Source: Spirilliplanes yamanashiensis (GTDB lineage Bacteria > Actinomycetota > Actinomycetes > Mycobacteriales > Micromonosporaceae). From it: a stretch of DNA of 64,000 nt. The notes under the pieces were generated by a model that worked only from the letters and a program-made list of their open reading frames with translations, was not told the origin of the DNA and did no database searches. A program made the translations under genes and the position numbers. The DNA is taken from positions 62,001-126,000 of the forward strand of contig NZ_BOOY01000020.1 in assembly GCF_016863475.1 (NCBI RefSeq), written 5' to 3'. This document shows positions 36,093 to 48,452 of the stretch, piece by piece; the stretch's first letter is position 1; each line of letters begins with the position of its first letter.

Positions 36093-37085
36093 TCAGCCCG
36101 GGTTGCGGGCGCTCGCGGTGAGCAGGTCGTGCGGGTACGGCAGCTTCTGGTCGCTGGCCGCGGTGAGCCGCTCGGCGAGGGCCGGGTCGAGGTCCCAGTC
36201 CGTGGCGGCGAGGTTCGCGTCGAGCTGCTCCAGGTTGCGCGCGCCGATGATCGGGGCGGTCACCCCGTCGCGCTGCAGCAGCCAGTTCAGCGCCACCTGC
36301 GCCGGCGGGCGGCCCGCCTCGCCCGCCACCGCGTGCAGCGCGTCGAGGACCGTCCAGGTGCGCTCGGTGGCGTACTCGGCCCAGCGCTCCCCCCAGCCCT
36401 CGGCCTCGGCGGCGTCGATGCGGGTGCCGGCCGGGGCGGAGGTCATGTCGCGGGTGTACTTGCCGGTCAGCCAGCCGCCGCGCAGCGGGCTCCACGGCAG
36501 CACCCCGAGGCCGTTCTCCCGGGCCAGCGGCAGCAGCTCCCACTCGGTCTCGCGGTCGAGCAGGTTGTACAGCGGCTGCAGCGACACGAACGGCTCGCGG
36601 GCGCAGGCCAGCGCCTGCTGGATGCGCCAGGCCGCCCAGTTGCTGACTCCGATGTGCCGCACCTTGCCGCTGGTCACCAGGTCGTCGAGGGTCCGCATGA
36701 CCTGCGCGACGTCGGTGGCGGCGTCCCAGCCGTGGATCTGGTAGAGGTCGATGTGGTCGGTGCCGAGCCGGCGCAGGCTGGCCTCGGCCGCGGCGACGAC
36801 GTGCTTGCGCCCCAGGCCCTCGCGGTTGCCGCCGGGACCCCAGCGCACCTTGGTGGCCACGACCACGTCGTCGCGGTCGCGGCCGCGCAACCAGCGGCCG
36901 AGGATCCGCTCGCTCTCCCCCGCCGAGTACGCGTCGGCGGTGTCGATGAACGTGCCGCCCGCGTCGGCGAAGCGGTCGAGCAGCTGGAAGCTCAGCTTCT
37001 CGTCGGCCTCCCGGCCGAACGTCATGGCGCCGAGGCACAGCTCGCTGACGGCCAGCCCGGACCGGCCCAGGAATCGGTATCGCAT
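36093..37085 (-). CDS. Aldo/keto reductase
   Basis: 330 residues, (beta/alpha)8 barrel. The catalytic tetrad appears as Asp/Tyr in [16 protein letters not shown], Lys in [10 protein letters not shown] and His in LYQIHGWD. The C-terminal block [21 protein letters not shown] is typical of NADPH-binding aldo/keto reductases of the YajO/Tas-like group. Substrate unknown. ATG start at 37085 with the usual [19 protein letters not shown] opening. Monocistronic by spacing: about 115 bases to the upstream threonine aldolase end. Confidence 0.9.
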   Translation of the reverse strand: MRYRFLGRSGLAVSELCLGAMTFGREADEKLSFQLLDRFADAGGTFIDTADAYSAGESERILGRWLRGRDRDDVVVATKVRWGPGGNREGLGRKHVVAAAEASLRRLGTDHIDLYQIHGWDAATDVAQVMRTLDDLVTSGKVRHIGVSNWAAWRIQQALACAREPFVSLQPLYNLLDRETEWELLPLARENGLGVLPWSPLRGGWLTGKYTRDMTSAPAGTRIDAAEAEGWGERWAEYATERTWTVLDALHAVAGEAGRPPAQVALNWLLQRDGVTAPIIGARNLEQLDANLAATDWDLDPALAERLTAASDQKLPYPHDLLTASARNPG

Positions 37086-37200
37086 ACCTGCGACCCTACG
37101 ACCGGCGCGGCCCGTTCCTATGATCCACTTCGATGCCGGAATTCCGCACCGATGCCTGGGAGACGCTGCTCGACCTGTCGCCTGGCGGCCGCCGTGCGGG

Positions 37201-41413
<4,213 letters not shown>

Positions 41414-41438
41414 GGGTGTCTCCTCGAACCAACAGTTA

Positions 41439-41449
41439 GGAAACTTTCC
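41439..41449. promoter_or_regulatory. Palindrome in the chitinase 5' region
   Basis: ggaaactttcc (plus strand) is an 11-base palindrome, extended outward as ttaggaaactttccagaa. It lies 26-36 bases before the chitinase start, just downstream of the promoter, an operator-like position. I believe similar motifs precede secreted glycosidase genes in related genera, but that is from memory. Confidence 0.45.
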
Positions 41450-41467
41450 AGAAGGAAGGCTGAAGAG

Positions 41468-41497
41468 ACCGTAGTCACATCAATGAACGGGCGTCAA
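41468..41497 (-). promoter_or_regulatory. Chitinase promoter
   Basis: On the minus strand TTGACG (41497-41492), an 18-base spacer and TACGGT (41473-41468) form a good housekeeping-type promoter. Transcription would start near 41461, giving a leader of about 48 bases that contains the palindrome. Confidence 0.6.
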
Positions 41498-41605
41498 GAA
41501 GCAGACCGCGGAATTAACAGCGGCCTTAACTAACAGCTGGTACGGACAACGACCCGCCATCGGTTCACCACGCGCCGTAGTGATGCGCGGCGTAGTCTTC
41601 GCGGC

Positions 41606-42094
41606 ATGACCATCTTCGACGCCGACATCGACGCCCTGGGCGGCGGCAGCGCGAACCTTGCCTCTTTGCGGGGCAAGGCTGTCCTGATCGTGAACGTCGC
41701 GTCCCGTTGCGGGCTCACCCCGCAGTACGCCGGCCTGCAGAAACTCGCCGACACGTACGCGGACCGCGGGCTGGTCGTGCTGGGCGTGCCGTGCAACCAG
41801 TTCGCCGGTCAGGAACCGGGCACGGCGGCCGACATCGAAGAGTTCTGCCAGGTCAACTACGGCGTCACTTTCCCGCTCACGGAGAAGGTGGACGTCAATG
41901 GCGCGGAACGGCACCCGATCTACACCGAATTGGCCGCAACCGCCGACGACACCGGCTACTCCGGTGATATCCGGTGGAACTTCGAGAAGTTCGTGATCGC
42001 CCCGGACGGCACCGTTTCGGCCCGATTCGCGCCGCAGACCGCGCCCGACGACCCCGGCCTCGTGGCGGCGGTCGAGCAGGCGCTCCCCCGCTGA
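41606..42094 (+). CDS. Glutathione peroxidase-family thiol peroxidase
   Basis: 162 residues. The peroxidatic Cys lies in VNVASRCGLTPQY, the Gln in GVPCNQFAGQEPG and the Trp in IRWNFEKFV, giving the family's catalytic set. A second Cys in EEFCQVNYGVTFP suggests a thioredoxin-type two-Cys mechanism, which suits an actinomycete that uses mycothiol rather than glutathione. A TAGTCT element 7 bases before the ATG points to a leaderless mRNA. The downstream DUF429 gene starts 5 bases after its stop. Confidence 0.9.
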   Translation: MTIFDADIDALGGGSANLASLRGKAVLIVNVASRCGLTPQYAGLQKLADTYADRGLVVLGVPCNQFAGQEPGTAADIEEFCQVNYGVTFPLTEKVDVNGAERHPIYTELAATADDTGYSGDIRWNFEKFVIAPDGTVSARFAPQTAPDDPGLVAAVEQALPR

Positions 42095-42099
42095 CGGCC

Positions 42100-42771
42100 G
42101 TGCGCGTCATCGGGGTCGACGCGTACCCGCTCGGCTGGGTCGCGGTGGAGCTGCGCGACGGCGCGTTCCTGCGCGCCATGCTCGCGTCGTCACTCTACGA
42201 GGTGGTCACCGCCAGCTCGGGGGCCACCGTCATCGGCGTGGACATCCCGCTGGGCATGCTGCCCGACCGCTGGCGGGCCGCCGACACGCTCGCGGCCGAC
42301 ACGCTCGGGCCGCGCCGCAGCAGCGTCTTCCGGGTGCCGCCGCGCCCGGTGTGGGAGCAGACCGACTTCGCCCGCGCCAACCGGCTGTGCCGCGAGATCA
42401 CCGGGCAGGGGCTCAGCCGGCAGTCGTGGGCGCTGCGCCCGAAGCTGCTGGAGGCCAACACCATCTGGGAGCGGCACCCGGGCCTGCTGTTCGAGGCGCA
42501 CCCCGAGGTGTCGTTCCGGGCCATGGCGGGCGCCCCGCTGGCGTACCCGAAGAAGTCGTGGGCCGGGCACGTCAAGCGGCGCGGGCTGCTCGCCCGGCAG
42601 GGCATCGTCGTGCCCGACGAGATCGGCCCCGCCGGCCAGGCGCCGCCCGACGACGTGCTCGACGCGGCCGCGGTGGCGTGGACGGCGCACCGGGTGGCGA
42701 CCAAGGCGGCCGCCAGCCACCCGGACCCGCCGGAGCAGGCCGCGGCCGGCCCCGTGGCGATCTGGTACTAG
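42100..42771 (+). CDS. DUF429-family predicted nuclease
   Basis: 223 residues. The RNase H-like fold is suggested by VIGVDAYPLGWVAVEL at the start (first acidic residue), VIGVDIPLGMLPD and the C-terminal DDVLDAAAVAWTAHRVA, which together would supply the acidic cluster. DUF429 proteins are predicted nucleases with no established cell role. It begins 5 bases after the peroxidase stop, so the two are cotranscribed. Its stop shares CTAG with the proC stop on the opposite strand. Confidence 0.78.
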   Translation: MRVIGVDAYPLGWVAVELRDGAFLRAMLASSLYEVVTASSGATVIGVDIPLGMLPDRWRAADTLAADTLGPRRSSVFRVPPRPVWEQTDFARANRLCREITGQGLSRQSWALRPKLLEANTIWERHPGLLFEAHPEVSFRAMAGAPLAYPKKSWAGHVKRRGLLARQGIVVPDEIGPAGQAPPDDVLDAAAVAWTAHRVATKAAASHPDPPEQAAAGPVAIWY

Positions 42772-43580
42772 AGGTTCTGGGCGGCCAGCTCGCGCGCGCG
42801 GTCGCGGGCGGCCTCCAGGGCCGCCAGCAGCGCCGCCCGCACGCCGTGATTCTCCAGCTCGCGGATCGCCGAGATCGTCGTGCCGGCGGGCGACGTGACC
42901 GCCTCGCGCAGCTTCACCGGGTGCTCGCCCGAGTCGCGCAGCATCACCGCCGAGCCGATCGCGGTCTGCACGATCAGGTCGTGGGCGACCTGGCGCGGCA
43001 GGCCCAGCAGGATGCCGGCGTCGATCATCGCCTCGACCAGCAGGTAGAAGTACGCCGGGCCCGAGCCGGACAGCGCGGTCACCGCGTCCTGCTGGCTCTC
43101 CGGCACCCGGACGGTGCGCCCGAGCGGCGTGAACATCTCCTCGGCGAGCGCCAGGTGCTCGCCGGTGGCGTGCGCGCCCGCCGAGATCGCCGACATCGCC
43201 TGGTCGACCAGCGCCGGCGTGTTCGTCATGACCCGGATGACCGGGGTGCCCTCCGACAGCCGGCGGGCGAAGAACTCGGTGGGCAGGCCCGCGCACAGCG
43301 AGATGACCAGTTTGTCGGCCGGGATCTTCGACCCGACCTCGTCCAGCAGCGAGCCGGCGTCCTGCGGCTTCACCGCGATGGCCAGCACGTCGGCCTCCGC
43401 CGCGGCCGTCGCGTTGTCGACGACGCGCACGCCGTAGCGGGTCGCCAGCTCCTCCGCCCGGGCGGGGCGGCGGGCCGTCGCCAGCAGCTTGTCCGCGGGC
43501 CAGCCGGCCCGCAGCAGCCCGGAGAGCACCAGCTCGCCGATCTTGCCCGCGCCGATCACGGCGACGGTGTGCTTGCTCAT
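42768..43580 (-). CDS. proC: Pyrroline-5-carboxylate reductase
   Basis: 270 residues, the usual ProC length. It catalyses the last step of proline synthesis. NAD(P) site VAVIGAGKIGELVLSGLL, the conserved IAVKPQ, RVMTNTPALV and C-terminal substrate region SGSGPAYFYLLVEAMIDAG plus LREAVTSPAGTTISAI are all intact. ATG at 43580. It overlaps the convergent DUF429 gene by CTAG, and shares its strand with the upstream pfk gene, from which a terminator hairpin separates it. Confidence 0.93.
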   Translation of the reverse strand: MSKHTVAVIGAGKIGELVLSGLLRAGWPADKLLATARRPARAEELATRYGVRVVDNATAAAEADVLAIAVKPQDAGSLLDEVGSKIPADKLVISLCAGLPTEFFARRLSEGTPVIRVMTNTPALVDQAMSAISAGAHATGEHLALAEEMFTPLGRTVRVPESQQDAVTALSGSGPAYFYLLVEAMIDAGILLGLPRQVAHDLIVQTAIGSAVMLRDSGEHPVKLREAVTSPAGTTISAIRELENHGVRAALLAALEAARDRARELAAQNL

Positions 43581-43590
43581 GACGCTCCCA

Positions 43591-43629
43591 CGAGAAAGGG
43601 TGGGCGGGCCGCCCGGGGGCGGCCCGCCC
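43591..43629 (-). terminator. Terminator after the phosphofructokinase gene
   Basis: Arms 43602-43613 and 43618-43629 make a 12-bp perfect GC stem with a 4-base loop, 7 bases after the pfk stop. The minus strand continues CCCTTTCTCG, a short U-rich run. Confidence 0.75.
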
Positions 43630-43635
43630 GTGGCC

Positions 43636-44664
43636 TCAGCTGCCGAAGAAGACCTCGGCCTCGTCGTAGCGCTCGACCGGGACGGTCTTGAGCTCGCCGG
43701 TGCCGTCGATGAGCGGGACGCGCACGATGTCGGTGCCGCGCAGCGCCATCATCTTGCCGAAGTCGCCCTCGTGGACGGCGTCGATGGCCTGCAGGCCGAA
43801 GCGGGTGGCCAGCACGCGGTCGAACGCGGTCGGCGTGCCGCCGCGCTGGATGTGACCCAGGACGACCGTGCGGGCCTCCTTGCCGGTCTTCTGCTCCAGC
43901 TGCTCGGCGAGCCACTGGCCGATGCCGCCGAGGCGGACGTGGCCGAACGCGTCGAGCTCCTGGTTGTGCAGCACCATCTGGCCCTCGAGCGGCTGCGCGC
44001 CCTCGGCGACGACCACGATGGGGGCGTACTCGTACTCGAAGCGCTTGGTCACGTAGTTGGCGACCTGCTCGACGTCGAACTGCCGCTCGGGCAGCAGGAT
44101 CACGTTCGCGCCACCGGCGAGGCCGGCGTGCAGGGCGATCCAGCCGGCGTGCCGGCCCATGACCTCGACGACCAGCGTGCGGTGGTGCGACTCGGCGGTG
44201 GTGTGCAGCCGGTCGATGGCCTCCATCGCGATGTTGACCGCGGTGTCGAAGCCGAACGTGAAGTCGGTGGCGTTGAGGTCGTTGTCGATCGTCTTCGGCA
44301 CGCCGACGACGTTGACGCCCAGGTCGTTGAGCTTGGTGGCGACGCCGAGGGTGTCCTCGCCGCCGATCGCCACGAGCGCGTCGACGCCCTGCTCGGCCAG
44401 GTTGGCCTTGATCTTCTCGACGCCGCCGTCGATCTTGAACGGGTTGGTCCGCGAGGAGCCCAGGATGGTGCCGCCGCGCGGCAGGATGCCGCGCACCTCC
44501 GGGATGCCCAGCGGCTTGGTCAGGCCCTCCAGCGGACCCTTCCAGCCGTCGCGGAAACCGACGAACTCGTGACCGTAGGTGGCGACGCCCTTACGGACGA
44601 CCGCCCGGATCACCGCGTTCAGGCCGGGGCAGTCGCCGCCGCCGGTGAGCACGCCGATGCGCAT
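43636..44664 (-). CDS. pfkA: 6-phosphofructokinase, actinobacterial type
   Basis: 342 residues of the PFK-A family. MRIGVLTGGGDCPGLNAVIR opening, FRDGWKGPLEGL, IGGEDTLGVA at 100-109, PKTIDNDL at 123-130 and EVMGRHAGWIAL are clear. Numbered as in E. coli, residues 104 and 124 are Asp and Lys (GGEDT, PKTIDND), instead of Gly/Gly in ATP-dependent enzymes. That pair is associated with pyrophosphate as phosphoryl donor, so PPi dependence is possible. The start is preceded by GGGAGG about 13 bases upstream. Confidence 0.92.
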   Translation of the reverse strand: MRIGVLTGGGDCPGLNAVIRAVVRKGVATYGHEFVGFRDGWKGPLEGLTKPLGIPEVRGILPRGGTILGSSRTNPFKIDGGVEKIKANLAEQGVDALVAIGGEDTLGVATKLNDLGVNVVGVPKTIDNDLNATDFTFGFDTAVNIAMEAIDRLHTTAESHHRTLVVEVMGRHAGWIALHAGLAGGANVILLPERQFDVEQVANYVTKRFEYEYAPIVVVAEGAQPLEGQMVLHNQELDAFGHVRLGGIGQWLAEQLEQKTGKEARTVVLGHIQRGGTPTAFDRVLATRFGLQAIDAVHEGDFGKMMALRGTDIVRVPLIDGTGELKTVPVERYDEAEVFFGS

Positions 44665-44811
44665 AGTTGCTCGTCCTCCCATGTACGGATCGCGGATAGC
44701 CCTGCGAGCCCCAGGGGTGGTCGGTCGGCACCGTTGCCGGCCCGGGGCGGGCCGCAACTGCGCACTGTAGTCGTCCTCGCCGGGGCGGCAAAGCCTGACC
44801 CCTGGGGCGTC

Positions 44812-45306
44812 TCAGAGGCTGACCTCTTCATTCTCCCCCGCGTCCGGTGGGCGCTTCGTGACGGCCGCCTTCGCGTAACCCAGCAGCTCCACGACGCGGC
44901 TGGAGTGCGCCGACTCCCAGTACTCGGCCGAGTTGGCGTGCACCTTCAGCAGGGTCACCCCGGGCGTGTCGAGCCCGTCGGGGAACCACGCCTTGAGGAG
45001 CGGGCTCCACAGCTGCTCGGCCTTGGCCCGGTCGCTCACCTGCTCGGCGGTGCCGCTGATCGACACCCAGGAGGTCTTCGTGCTGAACGACACGTTCACC
45101 TCCGGGTGCAGCCGGATCTCGGCCGCCTTGTCGGAGTCGGCGTAGCAGAAGAACCACAGGTCGCCGTCGAACTCGGCCTCCTGCAGCGCCATCGGGCGGC
45201 TCACGTGCCGGCCGTCGGCGGTCATCGTGGTCAGCATGCACAACCGGGCGTCGCGGACCAGCTCGGTCACCTTGTCACGGCGGTCTGCCGTCGTCGTCTC
45301 GCTCAT
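44812..45306 (-). CDS. PNPOx-fold general stress-type protein
   Basis: 164 residues of the pyridoxamine-5'-phosphate-oxidase-like split-barrel superfamily (general stress protein 26 group). Typical stretches are MLTTMTADGRHVSRPMALQE, LWFFCYADSDKAAEI, VNVSFSTKTSWVSISGTAE and LLKVHANSAEYWES. Members bind flavin or F420, but the bound cofactor cannot be decided here. It starts 18 bases after the exoribonuclease stop on the same strand, so the two are probably cotranscribed. Confidence 0.85.
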   Translation of the reverse strand: MSETTTADRRDKVTELVRDARLCMLTTMTADGRHVSRPMALQEAEFDGDLWFFCYADSDKAAEIRLHPEVNVSFSTKTSWVSISGTAEQVSDRAKAEQLWSPLLKAWFPDGLDTPGVTLLKVHANSAEYWESAHSSRVVELLGYAKAAVTKRPPDAGENEEVSL

Positions 45307-45324
45307 CCCGGCGGAATGCCCCGC

Positions 45325-45828
45325 TCACCGGCGCGGAAACTGCTCCATGGCGTTCCACCGCGCCAGGTTGTGCCGTGCGTCGACCAGCGCGTCGTGCCGG
45401 CCGGACGCGTCGGGCAGCGCCGGGCGCCCGAGGTCGTCCCAGCGCTGACGCAGGTCCTTGGTGAAGCGCGGGATCTCGCGCGGCAGCGCCGGCATGGCGC
45501 CCCACAGCTGGGCCAGCGCGACGTGGTCGTACGCCGCGTACCAGGCCCACAGCTCCATCGACTCGCCCGGGCGGCCGGCGACGGGCTCGCGGAGGAAGGC
45601 GTGCAGCTCGTCCCGGATGCGCTCGCGGGAGCGCCAGGCCGGGTCGGCCGGGGACGGCAGCTTGTCGAGGACGTGGCGGCGGACCCACGGGTTGGCGCGG
45701 CTGTCGTCGAACTCGGTGGAGACCGCGTAAAACTCGCGGCCGTACTCGTCGACGACGCCGATCGAGACGAGGTCGATGAGACGCCCGTCCTCGATGAACT
45801 CGCAGTCGTAGAAGTATCGGTAGACCAT
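45325..45828 (-). CDS. DEDDh 3'-5' exoribonuclease, Rv2179c-like
   Basis: 167 residues. RNase T-type motifs: the DxE pair in YFYDCEFIEDG, an Asp in WYAAYDHVALAQLWG and HDALVDARHN for the final His/Asp. Rv2179c of M. tuberculosis, a 3' exoribonuclease, has the same MRYFYDxEFIEDG opening. It is also placed near aroG in the mycobacterial genome, as here. Likely an RNA-processing or decay enzyme. Confidence 0.88.
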   Translation of the reverse strand: MVYRYFYDCEFIEDGRLIDLVSIGVVDEYGREFYAVSTEFDDSRANPWVRRHVLDKLPSPADPAWRSRERIRDELHAFLREPVAGRPGESMELWAWYAAYDHVALAQLWGAMPALPREIPRFTKDLRQRWDDLGRPALPDASGRHDALVDARHNLARWNAMEQFPRR

Positions 45829-45873
45829 CGGGGCCCATCCTCGCCTACCGGCCCGGCGGGCGGCGCGCCGGGC

Positions 45874-46857
45874 TCAGCAGGGCGTCTCGAGGGCCTCGCG
45901 GGCGGCGTCCAGGTGGGCGCGGTCGGTGTCCGGCTCGGGCTCAGTGACGCGGGCCTGGCGCGGCACGGCCGCGGGGGCCGCGTCGGGTAGCGCGCCGGGC
46001 GCCCCGCCGGGCGCCGCCCCGATCGCCAGCCGGCGGGCGTGCCAGTCTGCCTGCACCGCCCACCGGAAGCGCAGCAGCACCGGCAGCGCCGCCTCCACCT
46101 CGTCGCGGCCCACCGGCCCGGCCGACACGTACGCGTCGATCAGGTCGCCGGCCGCGCCCGGCCCGCCCGCGTACGCCACCGCGGCGGCCAGGTCGTAGAC
46201 CAGCGGGCCGGTGCCGCACGGGCCCCAGTCGACGATGCCGGTGCGGCCGGTGCGGCCGTCCACGACGAACGCCTCGGGCGCCGGGTCGCCGTGCAGCACC
46301 CCGTAGGTCAGCTGGTCGGCGACGGTGAGCCGGGTCAGCGCCGCCACCGCGTCGGCGACGGCGGGCCGCAGCCACGGCTCGACGGTCAGGTGCGCGGCGT
46401 CCGGGTGCAGCCAGTGCCAGCGCTGCAGGCCCCGGTGGGTGAACCCGGTCAGCGCGGCGTGCGCGGCGGCGAGCCGCTCGCCCCACCACCGCTGGTCGAC
46501 CGGGTCGCGGCCGTCGAGCAGGTCGCCGGGGACGCGCCGGACCAGCCCGAGCGTGCCGTCCGGGGCGGCCGCCGTGAGCGAGCCGCCGAGGGTGCGCACC
46601 GGCTCGCCGATCGTGAAGCCGGCATCGTGCAGGTGCTGCGCGGCGGCGAGCCCGGCCTCGAACGGCTGCCGGGCGACGTCGTCGACGAGCCGGACGACGT
46701 ACAGCCCGGAGTCGTCGCGCACCGCCCAGGCCCGTGACATCCAGCCCGCCGGCATCTCGACCACGGCGCTGGGGCGCAGGTGCCAGTGCCGGCGCAGGGA
46801 GGCGCGGATCGCATCGAGGCGCGGGTCGTCCGGTTGCACCCGCTGATTATCACCCAC
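45874..46857 (-). CDS. Aminoglycoside-phosphotransferase-fold kinase
   Basis: 327 residues of the APH/choline kinase superfamily. The catalytic loop is YGVLHGDPAPEAFVVD and the metal site GIVDWGPCGTGP. The Asn usually found after the HGD loop (HGDxxxxN) is Ala here; the HGDPAPEAF version may be a subfamily feature. The substrate is unknown and resistance should not be assumed. GTG at 46857 is the listed start; an in-frame GTG six codons later is an alternative. An 8-bp hairpin (45851-45873) directly follows the stop. Confidence 0.75.
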   Translation of the reverse strand: MGDNQRVQPDDPRLDAIRASLRRHWHLRPSAVVEMPAGWMSRAWAVRDDSGLYVVRLVDDVARQPFEAGLAAAQHLHDAGFTIGEPVRTLGGSLTAAAPDGTLGLVRRVPGDLLDGRDPVDQRWWGERLAAAHAALTGFTHRGLQRWHWLHPDAAHLTVEPWLRPAVADAVAALTRLTVADQLTYGVLHGDPAPEAFVVDGRTGRTGIVDWGPCGTGPLVYDLAAAVAYAGGPGAAGDLIDAYVSAGPVGRDEVEAALPVLLRFRWAVQADWHARRLAIGAAPGGAPGALPDAAPAAVPRQARVTEPEPDTDRAHLDAAREALETPC

Positions 46858-46879
46858 CGATATGCCGCTTCGATGCCCG

Positions 46880-46900
46880 TGTGTGCGTCATGTGTGCGTC
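46880..46900. repeat. Direct repeat upstream of the Crp-type gene
   Basis: tgtgtgcgtc occurs at 46880-46889 and again at 46891-46900, one helical turn apart (11 bases). It lies in the 216-base gap between the phosphotransferase gene and the Crp-type regulator, a position where a regulator could bind two sites on one face of the DNA. Confidence 0.5.
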
Positions 46901-47073
46901 GGCCGTACGCCGCGCGTGTCAGGTGCGTGACCCGGAAGCACCTGCCACTTGTACCGAGCGCTACGGAAGAACATGATCGGGGGTGGCGCGCGGTCCCCGC
47001 CGCGGGATGGCGCGGGCCCCGCGCTTCGTGCTACTAGTGATCGTTCGCGTCACGATCCGGGGAGGACAGTCAC

Positions 47074-47766
47074 GTGGAGGTTCGGCTGCCGGATCCCAAC
47101 GACCCGCTCAGCGGGGTCGAGATGTTCGCGGGCCTGGAGCCCGACGTGCGCCAGCGGGTGGCGGCGGCCGCGGTGCCGCGCACGTACCGCAAGGGACAGT
47201 TGCTGTTCGTCGAGCACGACCCGGGCGAGTCGCTGATCGTGCTGCGCCGCGGGGCCGTCGCGGTCTTCCGCACCGCCCCGACGGGCGAGCGCGCCGTGCT
47301 GCACGTGGTCCGCCCGCCCGACGTGCTGGGCGAGGTGTCCCTGCTGGACGCGTCCACCCGGTCGGCGTCGGCGGAGGCCATCGAGGACACCGCGGCGCTG
47401 GCGCTGTCGCGCGGCGCGTTCATGGAGCTGGTCCACTCCAACCCGCGCATCCTCGACGCGGTGATGCGCTCGCTGGGCGGCCTGATCCGCCGGCTGACCG
47501 AGCAGAACGCCGACCACGTCTTCCTCGACCTGCCGGGCCGGGTGGCCAAGACGCTGGTGCGCCTCGCCGGCGAGAGCCACGCGCCGATGATCACGATCGA
47601 GCTGAACCAGAGCCAGCTGGCCGAGATGGCGGGCGGGTCGCGGCAGAGCGTCAACCAGGCCATCGGGTCGTTCGCGAGCCGCGGGTGGCTGCGCACCGAG
47701 GGCCGCCGCATCGTGGTGACCGACGTGGCGGCCCTGCGCCGGCGCGCCGGCATGGCCGACCGCTAG
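47074..47766 (+). CDS. Crp/Fnr-family transcription regulator
   Basis: 230 residues. The cyclic-nucleotide-binding-type domain (about 20-130) shows LFVEHDPGESLIVLRRGAVAVF and the DVLGEVSLLDASTRSASAEA phosphate cassette, where the canonical Arg-Ser-Ala order is partly kept. The C-terminal winged helix is LNQSQLAEMAGGSRQSVNQAIGSF with recognition helix SRQSVNQAIGSF. The effector may be cAMP or none. The GTG start has GGGGAGG upstream. TAG stop shares CTAG with the next convergent gene. Confidence 0.88.
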   Translation: MEVRLPDPNDPLSGVEMFAGLEPDVRQRVAAAAVPRTYRKGQLLFVEHDPGESLIVLRRGAVAVFRTAPTGERAVLHVVRPPDVLGEVSLLDASTRSASAEAIEDTAALALSRGAFMELVHSNPRILDAVMRSLGGLIRRLTEQNADHVFLDLPGRVAKTLVRLAGESHAPMITIELNQSQLAEMAGGSRQSVNQAIGSFASRGWLRTEGRRIVVTDVAALRRRAGMADR

Positions 47767-48380
47767 CGCAGCGCGGCGACCCCCGGGCCGCGAAGCTGCG
47801 CGACGGCGGCGGACCGGCCGGTCACGAGCAGCAGCAGCGCGCCCATGGGTCCCTCGACGGTCCGGCCGTCGCCGACCGTCCACTCGTGATCGGTGGCGAC
47901 CAGCCGCAGCCCGGCGAGCCGCCGCCGGGCGAAGAACGGGAAGCTGCGCGTGTACGCGCGGGTGGCGGCGACGGCGGCCGCGGCGGGCGGCACCGGCCGG
48001 GTGATGCCGAGCGGCAGCGCCATGTCCTGGCCGTGCACGATCACGTCGAGCATCGGCTCGACGGGGGTGACGCCGGGCGCGAGGCGGCGCGAGCCGATCA
48101 TGGCGGTGAGCAGCTCGCCGTACGCGCCGACGGGCAGCCGCGCCTGGCGGATAGCGGTGTCGCGGATCATCCGGTCGAACGAGCCGCGGGCCCGGGCCAG
48201 CTCGCGCAGGGCGGGGCCCCAGCCGAGGTGGGCGAGGGTGAGGTGGGCGGCGACGTCGCGCACCCGCCAGCCGGCGCACAGCGAGGGCGCCTCCCACTGC
48301 TCGGCGGACAGGGCGCCGAGGAAGGCGGCCGTCTGCGCCCGCTGCTCGTCGATGACGCGCCAGATCTCGTCGTGGTGCAT
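47763..48380 (-). CDS. Maleylpyruvate-isomerase/DinB-fold mycothiol-dependent type protein
   Basis: 205 residues of the actinobacterial mycothiol-dependent maleylpyruvate isomerase N-domain family: IWRVIDEQRAQTAAFLGAL, the metal-His region CAGWRVRDVAAHLTLAHL and DVIVHGQDMALPLG. The four-helix DinB-like fold carries a three-His metal site, visible as His in AAHL and VHGQD. Likely a thiol-dependent detoxifying transferase or isomerase. It is divergent from a MarR gene, with an inverted-repeat operator between them, so it is probably induced by the MarR ligand. Confidence 0.8.
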   Translation of the reverse strand: MHHDEIWRVIDEQRAQTAAFLGALSAEQWEAPSLCAGWRVRDVAAHLTLAHLGWGPALRELARARGSFDRMIRDTAIRQARLPVGAYGELLTAMIGSRRLAPGVTPVEPMLDVIVHGQDMALPLGITRPVPPAAAAVAATRAYTRSFPFFARRRLAGLRLVATDHEWTVGDGRTVEGPMGALLLLVTGRSAAVAQLRGPGVAALR

Positions 48381-48405
48381 GGAACACCCCCATTTTGGTA
48401 CGATC

Positions 48406-48427
48406 CTCTGACTAAATATGGTCAGAG
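48406..48427. promoter_or_regulatory. MarR operator
   Basis: CTCTGAC, 8 bases (taaatatg), GTCAGAG: a perfect 7-bp inverted repeat with an AT-rich centre in the 72-base gap between the divergent MPI-family and MarR genes. Size and place are typical for a MarR dimer controlling both genes. Confidence 0.75.
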
Positions 48428-48452
48428 AGACTGACGAAGTCAAGGGGTGCGG

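Noticed and set aside
37133-37200. Short plus-strand start [15 protein letters not shown] upstream of the threonine aldolase end
   Set aside because: Reads like a protein start, but runs at once into the antisense of the aldolase gene; too short to support a gene or fragment.
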